This document shows, piece after piece, positions 34,934-44,300 of a DNA stretch of 64,000 nt (the stretch's first letter is position 1; each line of letters begins with the position of its first letter). The notes under the pieces were generated by a model. It was not told where the DNA came from. It ran no database searches and saw nothing but the letters and a program-made list of their open reading frames with translations. The position numbers and the translations under genes are program-made. The DNA is taken from contig NZ_BBJS01000030.1 in NCBI RefSeq assembly GCF_000739895.2, forward strand, positions 1 to 64,000, written 5' to 3'. The stretch comes from Sphingomonas paucimobilis NBRC 13935. GTDB lineage: Bacteria > Pseudomonadota > Alphaproteobacteria > Sphingomonadales > Sphingomonadaceae.

Positions 34934-36346
34934 ATGGCGAATACGGCCAGCGACATCCTGAAGAAGATCAAGGACGAGGAGATCGAGTGGATCGACCTGC
35001 GTTTCACCGATCCCAAGGGCAAGTGGCAGCACCTGACCATGGTCGCCTCGATCCTGGGTGAGGATGAACTGACCGACGGCCTGATGTTCGACGGTTCGTC
35101 GATCGAGGGCTGGAAGGCGATCAACGAGTCGGACATGGTCCTGAAGCCGGACCTCGACGCCGTTTACACCGATCCCTTCTCGGCGACCCCGATGCTGATC
35201 GTGTTCTGCGACGTGGTCGAGCCGTCGACCGGCGAGCTGTACGCCCGCGATCCGCGCTCGACCGCCAAGCGCGCCGAGGCGTTCGTGAAGACCACCGGCA
35301 TCGGCGACACCGTCTATGTCGGCCCGGAAGCCGAATTCTTCATGTTCGACGACGTGCAGTTCGACACCAACTATTCGTCGTCCTACTTCAAGATCGACGA
35401 TATCGAGCTGCCGACCAACACCGGCCGCGAATATGAAGGCGGCAATCTCGGCCACCGTCCCCGCGCCAAGGGCGGTTACTTCCCCGTCGCGCCGGTCGAC
35501 TCTGCGGTCGATATCCGTGGCGAGATGGTCACCACCATGCTCGAAATGGGTCTGCCCTGCGACAAGCACCACCATGAGGTCGCCGCCGCGCAGCACGAGC
35601 TGGGCCTGACCTTCGGCACGCTGACCCAGACCGCCGACCGCATGCAGATCTACAAGTATGTCGTGCATCAGGTCGCCCATGCGTACGGCAAGACCGCGAC
35701 CTTCATGCCCAAGCCGATCAAGGAAGATAATGGCTCGGGCATGCACACCCACTTCTCGATCTGGGAAGGCAAGACCCCGCTGTTCGCCGGCAACGGCTAT
35801 GCGGGTCTGTCGGAAACCTGCCTGTACTTCATCGGCGGCATCATCAAGCATGCCAAGGCGGTGAACGCCTTCACCAACCCGACCACCAACAGCTACAAGC
35901 GTCTGGTCCCGGGTTACGAAGCGCCGGTGCTGCTCGCCTATTCGGCGCGCAACCGCTCGGCCTCGTGCCGCATTCCGTACGGCACCGGTCCGAAGTCGAA
36001 GCGCGTCGAAGTGCGCTTCCCCGACGCACTGGCCAACCCGTATCTCGCCTATGCCGCGCTGCTGATGGCGGGTCTGGACGGCATCCAGAACAAGATCCAT
36101 CCGGGCGAAGCGATGGACAAGAACCTGTACGACCTGCCGCCCGCCGAACTGGCCCAGGTTCCGACCGTCGCCGGTTCGCTCCGTGAAGCGCTCGACTCGC
36201 TGGCCGCCGACCACGACTTCCTGCTGAAGGGCGACGTGTTCACCAAGGACCAGATCGAGAGCTATATCGAGCTGAAGATGAGCGAAGTGATGCGCTGGGA
36301 AATGACCCCCAGCCCGGTCGAATACGACATGTATTACAGCGGCTGA
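34934..36346 (+). CDS. glnA: glutamine synthetase, type I
   Basis: GlnA makes glutamine from glutamate, ammonia and ATP. The 470-residue dodecameric type has [17 protein letters not shown], the metal-binding [10 protein letters not shown], and [28 protein letters not shown] is the substrate site, and the C-terminal adenylylation site Tyr is in [11 protein letters not shown]. It should be regulated by GlnE through that tyrosine and by nitrogen through the upstream glnK promoter. Ends at a strong terminator. Confidence 0.98.
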   Translation: MANTASDILKKIKDEEIEWIDLRFTDPKGKWQHLTMVASILGEDELTDGLMFDGSSIEGWKAINESDMVLKPDLDAVYTDPFSATPMLIVFCDVVEPSTGELYARDPRSTAKRAEAFVKTTGIGDTVYVGPEAEFFMFDDVQFDTNYSSSYFKIDDIELPTNTGREYEGGNLGHRPRAKGGYFPVAPVDSAVDIRGEMVTTMLEMGLPCDKHHHEVAAAQHELGLTFGTLTQTADRMQIYKYVVHQVAHAYGKTATFMPKPIKEDNGSGMHTHFSIWEGKTPLFAGNGYAGLSETCLYFIGGIIKHAKAVNAFTNPTTNSYKRLVPGYEAPVLLAYSARNRSASCRIPYGTGPKSKRVEVRFPDALANPYLAYAALLMAGLDGIQNKIHPGEAMDKNLYDLPPAELAQVPTVAGSLREALDSLAADHDFLLKGDVFTKDQIESYIELKMSEVMRWEMTPSPVEYDMYYSG

Positions 36347-36374
36347 TTTCAGCCCTGATCGATGTCACTACGGG

Positions 36375-36402
36375 AAAGGGGCCGCAAGGCCCCTTTCTTT
36401 TT
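36375..36402 (+). terminator. intrinsic terminator of glnA
   Basis: AAAGGGGCC and GGCCCCTTT pair perfectly around GCAA and are followed by CTTTTT. It starts 28 bases after the stop codon. Confidence 0.9.
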
Positions 36403-36790
36403 GGGCAGCGCAGACCGTCATGATAGTAGGGAATGGAGGATCGGCATCGCGCTGATCGGATGCGCGGCCCATCGGCGCGCGCGCTGTTTCTGGTGTTTCC
36501 AAGAAAACGGTCACTTACGCCAACGCATGTCCATGCGCTTCGCCCACTAGTAGACCAATTTGCCTTGCCCCCGGTCGAGCGATATTCAGCCGATCCCTCG
36601 CGCGTCAAAGCAACAGATCGAAGGCCGGATCGGGATATCTCGGCCTCCAGCCATTCTTTCCACGCCAGCCTGAAGTAGGCGGTAGGAAATCGCCTTCTCT
36701 CGTCATCCCCCCAAGCGGGATGGCATTACGCAGCTTCGCCGGGTCAAACGAAGCGAGGCCACCCGGCGTCGCCCAGGATAGACATGCATT
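36403..36790. other. long intergenic region upstream of a TonB receptor
   Basis: About 390 bases with no convincing gene: the few open frames lack ribosome-binding sites and resemble nothing. GTTTCC-AA-GAAAAC at 36495-36508 has the same half-sites as the operator-like dyad at 36802-36813, in the reverse order. The rest is unremarkable. The final 140 bases before the receptor are clearly more AT-rich than their surroundings and should hold the promoter. Confidence 0.5.
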
Positions 36791-36801
36791 TTACAATTTG
36801 C

Positions 36802-36813
36802 GAAAACGTTTCC
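36802..36813. promoter_or_regulatory. LacI-type operator-like dyad upstream of a TonB receptor gene
   Basis: GAAAACGTTTCC is an 11-of-12 palindrome centred on CG and resembles LacI/GalR-family operators (AACGTT core). It lies about 115 bases upstream of the receptor start in AT-rich DNA. LacI-type control of sugar-related TonB receptors is common in sphingomonads and Caulobacter. Confidence 0.5.
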
Positions 36814-36926
36814 ACCGCTCGCCATTTCATTACCAGTTTCATTTTTATATATGAAAAACGCAATGAATTTGACATAAGTCAGAACTAGGCGGCGCCCAAG
36901 GGCAATCAATGCCCGGGGGACCTTGC

Positions 36927-39470
36927 ATGAAACTGACTGTTATCCGCGCCGCCGGGGCCGGCAGCGCGTGCCTGATGCTGTTCACGTCGCATATCGCCAT
37001 CGCCCAGACGGCCGGCACGATCGCCGCCGAGGATCAGGCGCAAGAAGACATCGTCGTCACGGGCCAGAAAACGGTGACCACCGGTATCGAAATGTCCAAC
37101 GCGCCCAAGGCACGGGCAGTCGTGACCCAGGATTATATCGAACATACCGTTCCCGGTCAGTCGATCTTCAATGCGATCAACCTCGTGCCCGGCGTCAACT
37201 ATGTCGCCAGCGATCCCTATGGCGGCAATGGCGGCACGATCCGCATTCGCGGTTTCGACCAGTCGCGCATCGCCTTCACCTTCGACGGCCTGCCGCTGAA
37301 CGACGCCGGCAACTATGCCATCTATTCCGCCCAGCAGGTCGACCCCGAACTGGTGCAGTCCGTCAATGTCAGCTTCGGCTCGACCGACGTCGACACGCCG
37401 ACCGCGAGCGCCTCGGGCGGGACCGTCAACTATCGCACGATCATGCCGACCGAGAAGCTCAGCGCGATGGGGGTCTATTCGCACGGGCGGGGCAACATGA
37501 ACCGCGTCTTCGGCCTGATCAACACGGGCAATCTGAACGAGAGCGGCACCCGCGCCTGGGTGTCGGCCAGCAATCAGCGTTACAATCTGTTCCCGTTCTC
37601 GATCGTGCGCAAAAGCCAGTATAATGCTCGCATTTACCAGCCGCTGGGGGCGGGCAAGGATTTCGTGTCGCTGGCCGGCTTTTTCTACCAGCATCGCAAC
37701 ACCGGCTATGGCAATCCATCGGTGGCGCAGATCAATACGATCCTGGGCGGCCCGCTTCCCCTCAAGACGGCGACCGCCGCCGATCCGGTTCGCGTCGATC
37801 TGAACCGAGCGCAATATGATCAGGTGCTGACGACGGGCGGCTTCTTCAACTCCAACGAATGCGCGCTCGCCTCCGCCCGCCCCGGCGCGGGTACGGTTCA
37901 GGACGATCGCCGGCTCTGCACCAATGTGCGCCAGATCAACATGAACCCGGTCGACACGGGCAATCTGCGCTTCAACAGCCTGTTCACGCTGAACGATCGG
38001 CTGACCTTCACAGCGGACGGCGGATACAGCTATACCCTGGCCAATGGCGGCGGCTCCAACGTCTTTGCCGAAAGCGATGCCAACGCCACGCAATCGGGTG
38101 TCTCGCGCCGCCAGTTCGGGCGGATGGGCGCAGGCCGCGCGGCCGGACGCGACCTGAACGGTGACGGCGATCTGCTCGACTATGTGCGGCTCTTCTATCC
38201 GTCCAATACGCAGACCCACCGTTTGATCGCGATCGCCGGTCTGCGCTACGATATTGACGCCGACAATCTGGTGCGCCTCGCCTATACCTGGGATCGAGCC
38301 CGTACCCGGCAGACCGGCGAAGCGGGTTTCCTTTATCCCGACGGCCGGCCCAAATCCTATTTCGGCGGACTCAGCGGCGACGCGGCGGCGCTGGACGCCG
38401 CCGGCCAGCCGCTCAGCAAGCGCAATCGCCTGACCTATTCGATCCTGCACCAGGTGTCGGGCGAATATCGCGGCCGCCCGATCGACGACAGCCTGTCGCT
38501 GACCATCGGCCTGCGCGCGGCCTTCTACCGCCGCAACATGAACAACGCCTGCTACACGGTCCCCGGAAGCGGCAGCGAGGCCTATTGCACCTCGCAATCC
38601 GCACAGCAGGTCGCCGCCGACAGCCGCACCGCCAAGTTCGGCCCGCCCTATGTTGGTCGTATCCGCGAATATCGCGCGTTCCTGCCCAATGTCGGGCTGG
38701 TGTGGCAGATCGATCCGGCGCTTAGCCTCTATGCGAGCTGGAATCGCGGCTTTTCGGCACCGAGCACCGACATTTACTCTTATGACGACAAGGTCATCTC
38801 GCGTAAGGATCAGGAAGCGATCCCCGAGCGCACCGACTCCTTCGACACGGGCCTGCGCTACACCACCGGCATCGTCCAGGCGCAACTGGGCGGATGGTAC
38901 ATCCGCTACGACAACCGGATCGTCAACACGACCGTACCGCTGGAGGGTGGCGGCACGATTGGCGCCAGCCGCAATGTCGGACGGGTCGACAGCAAGGGCG
39001 TCGATGCCACCCTGTCCCTCACCCCGACGCGGTGGCTCTCCCTCTATGGCTTCGGCTCCTATCTGAAGTCGACGCTGCGGGAAAATATCATGGGCCCCGA
39101 CGGTGTGACGGTCTTGGTCGCGACCAAGGACAAGCAACTGGTCGACACCCCCAATTGGCAATATGGCACGCGCGCACAGATCACCCTGCCCAGCCTCGTC
39201 ATGGGCGTCTCGGCCAAGCATGTCGGCGATCGCTTCATCACCGATGAGAATGATGCGGTCTCCGCCGGCTATACGTTGGTCGACCTCGACGCCCAGATCG
39301 GCCTGGGGGCCGTCGGCCTGCCCAGGACCTATTTCCAGCTCAATGTGACCAACCTGCTCGACAAGCGCTATTACAGCAATGTCTGGTCGGCCCCGCGGAT
39401 CAGGAATGGCGGCTGGTTGAACTTCGGAAACGGCCGGACGGTGGTCGGCACGCTTCACTTCGAGTTCTGA
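36927..39470 (+). CDS. TonB-dependent outer-membrane receptor
   Basis: The 847-residue protein begins with a signal peptide (cleavage near AIA-QTA, about 29). A TonB box like EDIVVTG follows, then a plug domain (about 50-190: QSIFNAINLVPGVNYV, IRIRGFDQSRIAFTFDGLPLND) and a 22-strand-type beta-barrel ending in aromatic F (GTLHFEF). It imports a large ligand across the outer membrane using TonB energy. The LacI-like dyad upstream hints at a carbohydrate. No catabolic genes are adjacent, so the ligand is unknown. Confidence 0.95.
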   Translation: MKLTVIRAAGAGSACLMLFTSHIAIAQTAGTIAAEDQAQEDIVVTGQKTVTTGIEMSNAPKARAVVTQDYIEHTVPGQSIFNAINLVPGVNYVASDPYGGNGGTIRIRGFDQSRIAFTFDGLPLNDAGNYAIYSAQQVDPELVQSVNVSFGSTDVDTPTASASGGTVNYRTIMPTEKLSAMGVYSHGRGNMNRVFGLINTGNLNESGTRAWVSASNQRYNLFPFSIVRKSQYNARIYQPLGAGKDFVSLAGFFYQHRNTGYGNPSVAQINTILGGPLPLKTATAADPVRVDLNRAQYDQVLTTGGFFNSNECALASARPGAGTVQDDRRLCTNVRQINMNPVDTGNLRFNSLFTLNDRLTFTADGGYSYTLANGGGSNVFAESDANATQSGVSRRQFGRMGAGRAAGRDLNGDGDLLDYVRLFYPSNTQTHRLIAIAGLRYDIDADNLVRLAYTWDRARTRQTGEAGFLYPDGRPKSYFGGLSGDAAALDAAGQPLSKRNRLTYSILHQVSGEYRGRPIDDSLSLTIGLRAAFYRRNMNNACYTVPGSGSEAYCTSQSAQQVAADSRTAKFGPPYVGRIREYRAFLPNVGLVWQIDPALSLYASWNRGFSAPSTDIYSYDDKVISRKDQEAIPERTDSFDTGLRYTTGIVQAQLGGWYIRYDNRIVNTTVPLEGGGTIGASRNVGRVDSKGVDATLSLTPTRWLSLYGFGSYLKSTLRENIMGPDGVTVLVATKDKQLVDTPNWQYGTRAQITLPSLVMGVSAKHVGDRFITDENDAVSAGYTLVDLDAQIGLGAVGLPRTYFQLNVTNLLDKRYYSNVWSAPRIRNGGWLNFGNGRTVVGTLHFEF

Positions 39471-39476
39471 CCGGAT

Positions 39477-39511
39477 GGGCGCGGCGGTGTGATGCCGTCG
39501 CGCCCGGCTTT
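39477..39511 (+). terminator. intrinsic terminator of the TonB receptor gene
   Basis: GGGCGCGGCGG and CCGTCGCGCCC pair with one mismatch around a short loop, followed by GGCTTTT. It begins six bases after the receptor stop. Confidence 0.7.
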
Positions 39512-39532
39512 TCGAGGCGCACTCGCCCGATA

Positions 39533-40150
39533 TTATGGGGCCACGGCCACCCGCTTGGCCGAGAGGATCTTCACCGGCGCGGCCAGCATCTCGCCCTTGA
39601 ACGGGCCCTTGGCGGGGTCGGCGGGCTGGTCGAGGATCTTGTGGATCACGTCCATCCCCTCGACGACATGGCCAAAGGCGGCATAGCCCAGATTGTCGCC
39701 CGGCTTGGACGGATCGGCATCGAGCGAGGGCTGATCCCCGACCATGATCGTGAAGTCGCCGCGCGCCGAGCCCGGCGCGAGCCGCGCGATCGAGATGGTA
39801 CCGTTCAGATGCTTGATACCGGTCTTGGTCGTCGGTTCATGCGCGATCGGCGGCAGGATACGCTTGGGCTCGTTCTGGATACCGAACTGTACGAAACCGA
39901 AATCGGGCGCGACGCGGACCGAGCGATAGAAGGTCACGCCGTCCAGCCGGTGCTGATCGACATAGCGCAGGAAATTGGCGGTGGTGATCGGCGCATGGGT
40001 GCGGTCGAGATCGAGGACCACCGGGCCGAGGCTGGTCTGCATCGCCACGCGGACCATCACGGGCTTGGGGGCTTCGGTCGTTGCCAGTACCGGGGGTACG
40101 GCGAGCGCGGTCTGGGCGGTGAGCAGGGCGAGCGGGAGGAGCGCGATCAT
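39533..40150 (-). CDS. exported cyclophilin-type peptidylprolyl isomerase
   Basis: A 205-residue protein with a signal peptide (MIALLPLALLTAQTALA, cleavage about 18). A cyclophilin domain follows: LDLDRTHAPITTANFLRYVD, FYRSVRVAPDFGFVQFG, then GTISIARLAPGSARGDFTI and YAAFGHVVEGMDVIHKI. The catalytic arginine in FYRSV is present. It should speed proline isomerisation in periplasmic proteins. Transcription is convergent with the TonB receptor. Confidence 0.93.
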   Translation of the reverse strand: MIALLPLALLTAQTALAVPPVLATTEAPKPVMVRVAMQTSLGPVVLDLDRTHAPITTANFLRYVDQHRLDGVTFYRSVRVAPDFGFVQFGIQNEPKRILPPIAHEPTTKTGIKHLNGTISIARLAPGSARGDFTIMVGDQPSLDADPSKPGDNLGYAAFGHVVEGMDVIHKILDQPADPAKGPFKGEMLAAPVKILSAKRVAVAP

Positions 40151-40217
40151 TCTGGTCTCCGGGTGCGGATTTCGATGTCAGGTTAGCGGGGTTTAGCGGC
40201 GGGGTGTATCCCTTGGG

Positions 40218-40294
40218 CTTCGACTTCGCTCAGGTTGAACGGCGTTGGTGGCTGGGTCCTTCCCAACTTGCGTTCAGGCTGAGCGAAGTCGAAG
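40218..40294. repeat. dispersed inverted repeat, GAGCGAAGTCGAAG family, second copy
   Basis: The arms 40218-40241 and 40271-40294 are inverted copies around a 29-base loop, and they match the arms of the element at 25004-25082. Like that copy it is intergenic, here between the cyclophilin and oxidoreductase genes. Confidence 0.75.
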
Positions 40295-40309
40295 CTCACG
40301 CCCCCACCC

Positions 40310-41284
40310 TCACGGGATCAGCACCGTACTCCCCACCGTCTCGCCCGCCTCAATCGCGCGGTGCGCCTCGGCGGCATCGGTCAGGGGGAATTCCTGCCCG
40401 ATCTCTGGTATGATCGCGCCCTTGGCCAGCATCGCGAACACCCGCTCGGCCAGTCGCCGCTTGTCCGCCGCCGTCAGCGCATAGTCGAACAGGGTCGGCC
40501 GGGTGACGAACAGCGATCCCTTGGCCGCCAATATGCCCAGATTGACGCCATCGACCGGCCCCGAGGCATTGCCGAAGCTGACCACCAACCCGCGCCGGGC
40601 CGCGCTGTTCAGCGAGGCTTCCCAGGTCGCCTTGCCGACCCCGTCGAGCACGACCGGGACCCCTGTCCCGCCAGTGATGTCCCGAACGCGCGCCGCCACA
40701 TCCTCGGAACGGTTGAGGATGACGTGATCGGCTCCCGCCGCACGCGCGCGTTCGGCCTTGGCCTCGCTGCCCACCGTGCCGATCACGGTCGCGCCGATCG
40801 CCTTCAGCCAACCCACCGCCAGATGCCCGACCCCGCCAGCCGCCGCATGGACCAGCACCGTCCAGCCCGGCTGCACCTTGGCGCAATCCTCGATCAGGAA
40901 GGCGGTCGTCGTGCCCTTCAACAGGATCGCCGCCGCCGTGCGATCATCGACCTCCTCAGGAAGCGGCACCAAAAGATCGGCCGAGACATTGCGAGCCGTG
41001 GCATAGGCCCCGCGCGCCGGGCCGAAGACGCCCACCCGGTCGCCGACCTTGAAATCCGTCACCCCCTCACCGACTGCCTCGACGACGCCGGCCGCTTCCG
41101 ATCCCAGGCCGCCCGGCAGATCGATCGGATACAGCCCGCTGCGATGATAGGTGTCGATATAGTTCAATCCGACCGCATGATGCCGCATCCGCACCTCGCC
41201 CGCACCGGGCGGCGGTAGCTCCGCGTCGCGCCACTGGATGACCTCCGGCCCACCGGTCCGTTCGATGAAGGCGGTCTTTTCCAT
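40310..41284 (-). CDS. zinc-independent quinone oxidoreductase (Qor family, MDR superfamily)
   Basis: The 324-residue protein has the MDR N-terminal domain (about 1-125: MEKTAFIERTGGPEVIQWRDAELPPPGAGEV) and the nucleotide-binding Rossmann domain with AAAGGVGHLAVGWLKAIGA. No zinc cysteines are visible, as in Qor. It reduces quinones with NADPH. The gene is alone, just downstream of tamA-tamB on the same strand. Confidence 0.92.
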   Translation of the reverse strand: MEKTAFIERTGGPEVIQWRDAELPPPGAGEVRMRHHAVGLNYIDTYHRSGLYPIDLPGGLGSEAAGVVEAVGEGVTDFKVGDRVGVFGPARGAYATARNVSADLLVPLPEEVDDRTAAAILLKGTTTAFLIEDCAKVQPGWTVLVHAAAGGVGHLAVGWLKAIGATVIGTVGSEAKAERARAAGADHVILNRSEDVAARVRDITGGTGVPVVLDGVGKATWEASLNSAARRGLVVSFGNASGPVDGVNLGILAAKGSLFVTRPTLFDYALTAADKRRLAERVFAMLAKGAIIPEIGQEFPLTDAAEAHRAIEAGETVGSTVLIP

Positions 41285-41335
41285 GGTTATCGCTCCTTGT
41301 CGTTCGCGGGCTCGCGGGGCTGGCGCGCCAACGTC

Positions 41336-44300
41336 TCAATAGTCTTTCGATATCCGCACATTGACGCTCTGTCGCCCCAGGGTGGAGATGGTCGAGAGCA
41401 GCGACAGCCAACGCGTCACCTGAAACTCGACCTGGGTCGCGCTATAGCCCTGCCCGTCGGTGATGATCTCGGCATAGAGGCGGCGGGTGATATATTTGCC
41501 CGCCGCGACCGAGGTGCCGCGCCCCTGCTGCACATCGGCGGGTAGCACGCGCAGCCGGTCCAGCCCCGCCGCGCGCCGCACCGCGTTGATCGGGTTGAGG
41601 CCATTGCCGCCATCCTGAAGCGCGGCGACGGCGGCGGCCAGTTGCAACGCCTCTGGCGCGGACAGGCTGGCGATCGAGGTGCCGAACAGCAGCCGCGACA
41701 GCAGCTCGTCGTTGGGCAAGGCCGGGGTGCTTGAAAAACCAATTTCGGGCTTCAGCGCGGTGCCGGTCACGCGGATCGTCGCGCTAAGCCCCTGGACATT
41801 GGCGTTGGCGGCGATGTCGAGCGCGGGATTGGCGGGCACCTCTCCCCCAAAGCGGATGATCCCGCGCGACAGATCGAAGTCGCGGCCAGCGAACTCGAAA
41901 TCGCCACGGATCAGGGTCGCCTGACCGGTAATCGCCGGATTGACCGGCTCGCCTCCGATCTTCAGATCGGCGGACCATTCGCTGTTGAGCCCGAGGCCGG
42001 TGACCAGCAATCCCCCCGGCGCCCGCGCGCGGATCGCCAGCGTCCAGGGCTTGCGCGGCACGTCATCCTCCTCGCCGCCACCGGGAATGTTGATCTCACG
42101 GATATTGAGCTGCGGCACCGCCGTCGCGGCCGTCGCGCGGCCCAGGCGATAGCGGCTGCTGTTGAGCACCACATCGCCCGAAATGGTCCCGCCCGAACCA
42201 TCCGAATGGATCGCCAACGGCCCCGACACGGTCGCCGCGATATCGTCGCGGGCAATCATCGCGGCGCGATCGGCCTGAAGCGACAGGTCGAGGCCGATGC
42301 CATTGGCGGCGGCGAACTCGAACTGGCCGGTCCCGCTGACCCGCCCGTCCCGCCCGGCCTTGGCCGCAAAGCGATCGATGACGAGGCGCGATCCGCCAAA
42401 GCGCCCGGTCGCCTGGACATCCGTCAGCACGGTGCCGGTGGTCGCGCTCTCGATCCGCGCGCCCGTCGCGCGAACGGCCCCGCGAATGACCGGCGCGGCG
42501 AGCGTACCGCCAACGTCCGCGCCAATCGCCACCGGGCCGGACAGATCGAACATTTCCACACGGGTCAGCCGCCACAGCGTATCGGCCGGCCCCGCATAGC
42601 GAAGCTGTGCGATCAGCCGCCCGTTCTGCATCCGGCTGGCCCAGTCGCCCTGCCCCGATGGCTGGATCAGCGCCTGCGCCCGACCGATGGTCCGCCCGCC
42701 CGACGCCATGACCGCGCGCACGCCCAGTCGATCGGCGGAGAGCACCCCCGCCAAACCCATGTCGATCGGCCGCGACGTCAGCACCAGGCCGGCACGGGTC
42801 AGCCCGCGAATGGTCAGGTCGACCTTGCCGGTCGGCGCGCCCGTGGTCTGGCGGATGGTCAGGGTACCGCTCGCGCTGCCCCCCAGCCCCAGGCCAGGAT
42901 AGCCGATATCCAGCACGGCCAGCGGCATCCGCGTCAACCCCGCCTCGATCTCGGTGCTGTCCGCGTCGAAATGCCCGGCGATCTTGGCCCCGCCGCCGGC
43001 AAAGCTCAACCGTGTCGGCGCCAGCGCCCAGCCATCCTCGCTGCGCGTGACGATGGCGGGCGACAACAACTGCAAGGGCCGGCCATCCAGCGTCCCTTGC
43101 GCGGCGATCGACAGTCGATCGGGCGTAACCTGGGTTACCGTCTGGATCGAGAAGGCCCGACCGCGCGAACCCGAAATGCCGGCACGCACTTCGCCCGTGC
43201 CGCCGCGCAACCGCGCCGTGCCGTTCAGCCGGGCGATGTTGAAGGCGCCGTGCCGCAAGCCCTGCGCCACGGCACTTCCCTCGATCGAGGCGCCGGCGGG
43301 ATCGAGCAACGCGACCAGATCGATCCGTCCCTGTCGCACCGTCACGCCCGACAACTGCGCCTGCTGCGCCGCCAGATGGGCCTCGATCCGCTGAACATCG
43401 CTGACCGGGCGGAAGAGCAATTCGCCCGACAGCCCGCCGCCAGCGACGTCCAACCGCCCGGTAAAGCCACCCTCGCCGACCGTCAGCGCGCCCGTCGCGC
43501 GGGTGCCGGCAACCGCGATCGGCTGGAACTTGACCACCGCCTCCTGCCCCTTGGGCAACAGGATTGCGCCGCTCGCCTGGAACGGCCCCAGTCGCGAGCC
43601 GCCAGCGGCGCGGAAGGCAAAGCCCTGATCGGTCGGGTCGAGATGCGCGCGGACATCGGACAGGCCCATCGCCGCATTGGGCGCGGCCAGGATCAGGTCG
43701 AGCGTCGGGTGATCGATCCGCCCGTCCAGTACCATCTGCACCGGGCCATAACTCGCCTGCCGCCCGCCGCCGACGAAGCGGAACGTGCCGTCGGTCCGGC
43801 GGATCGCCTCCCCGGTCAGGCGGATCTTGGGGCCGGTCAGCACCAGCCGACGGAAATGGAAAATGCCGTCGGGCCCCCGCTCGATATCCGTCGCCAGATG
43901 CGGCAAACCACCCGCCAACGAGCGCAGGAAGCCGTTGTCGAGCCGCCGCACCTGCGCCTCGCCACGCCCGACGACGCGCGTGCCATGGCCATCAGTGCCC
44001 GGCACGGCGTTCAGCGTCGATCGGACATCGACGATCCCCAATCCTGGGATCAGGTAGCGCTGCAATGCGCCGTTGAGTCGTACGTCATAGCGCCCTGTCC
44101 GCAGATCGATGGTCAGCCCCAGCTGCCCCGACAGCTTGTCGGAATGCAGCGCCAGATTCTGCCCGATGATCGCCTGCGGCGTGATGCGCAGATGGCCCGC
44201 CGCACTCAGCCCGCGCAGGATGCCGCCCGCTGCGTCTCCAACGCCGGTCACGCGCGCGGCGGTGAAGCGGATTGGCAGGGTCAGCGGCCAGCCGCCTGTG

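Noticed and set aside
36433..36678. An 81-codon frame in the gap after glnA
   Set aside because: No ribosome-binding site, unusual composition and no family resemblance; treated as intergenic DNA.
36906..39458. An 850-codon antisense frame over the TonB receptor
   Set aside because: The forward frame has signal peptide, TonB box, plug and barrel; the reverse frame shows only low-complexity charged residues.
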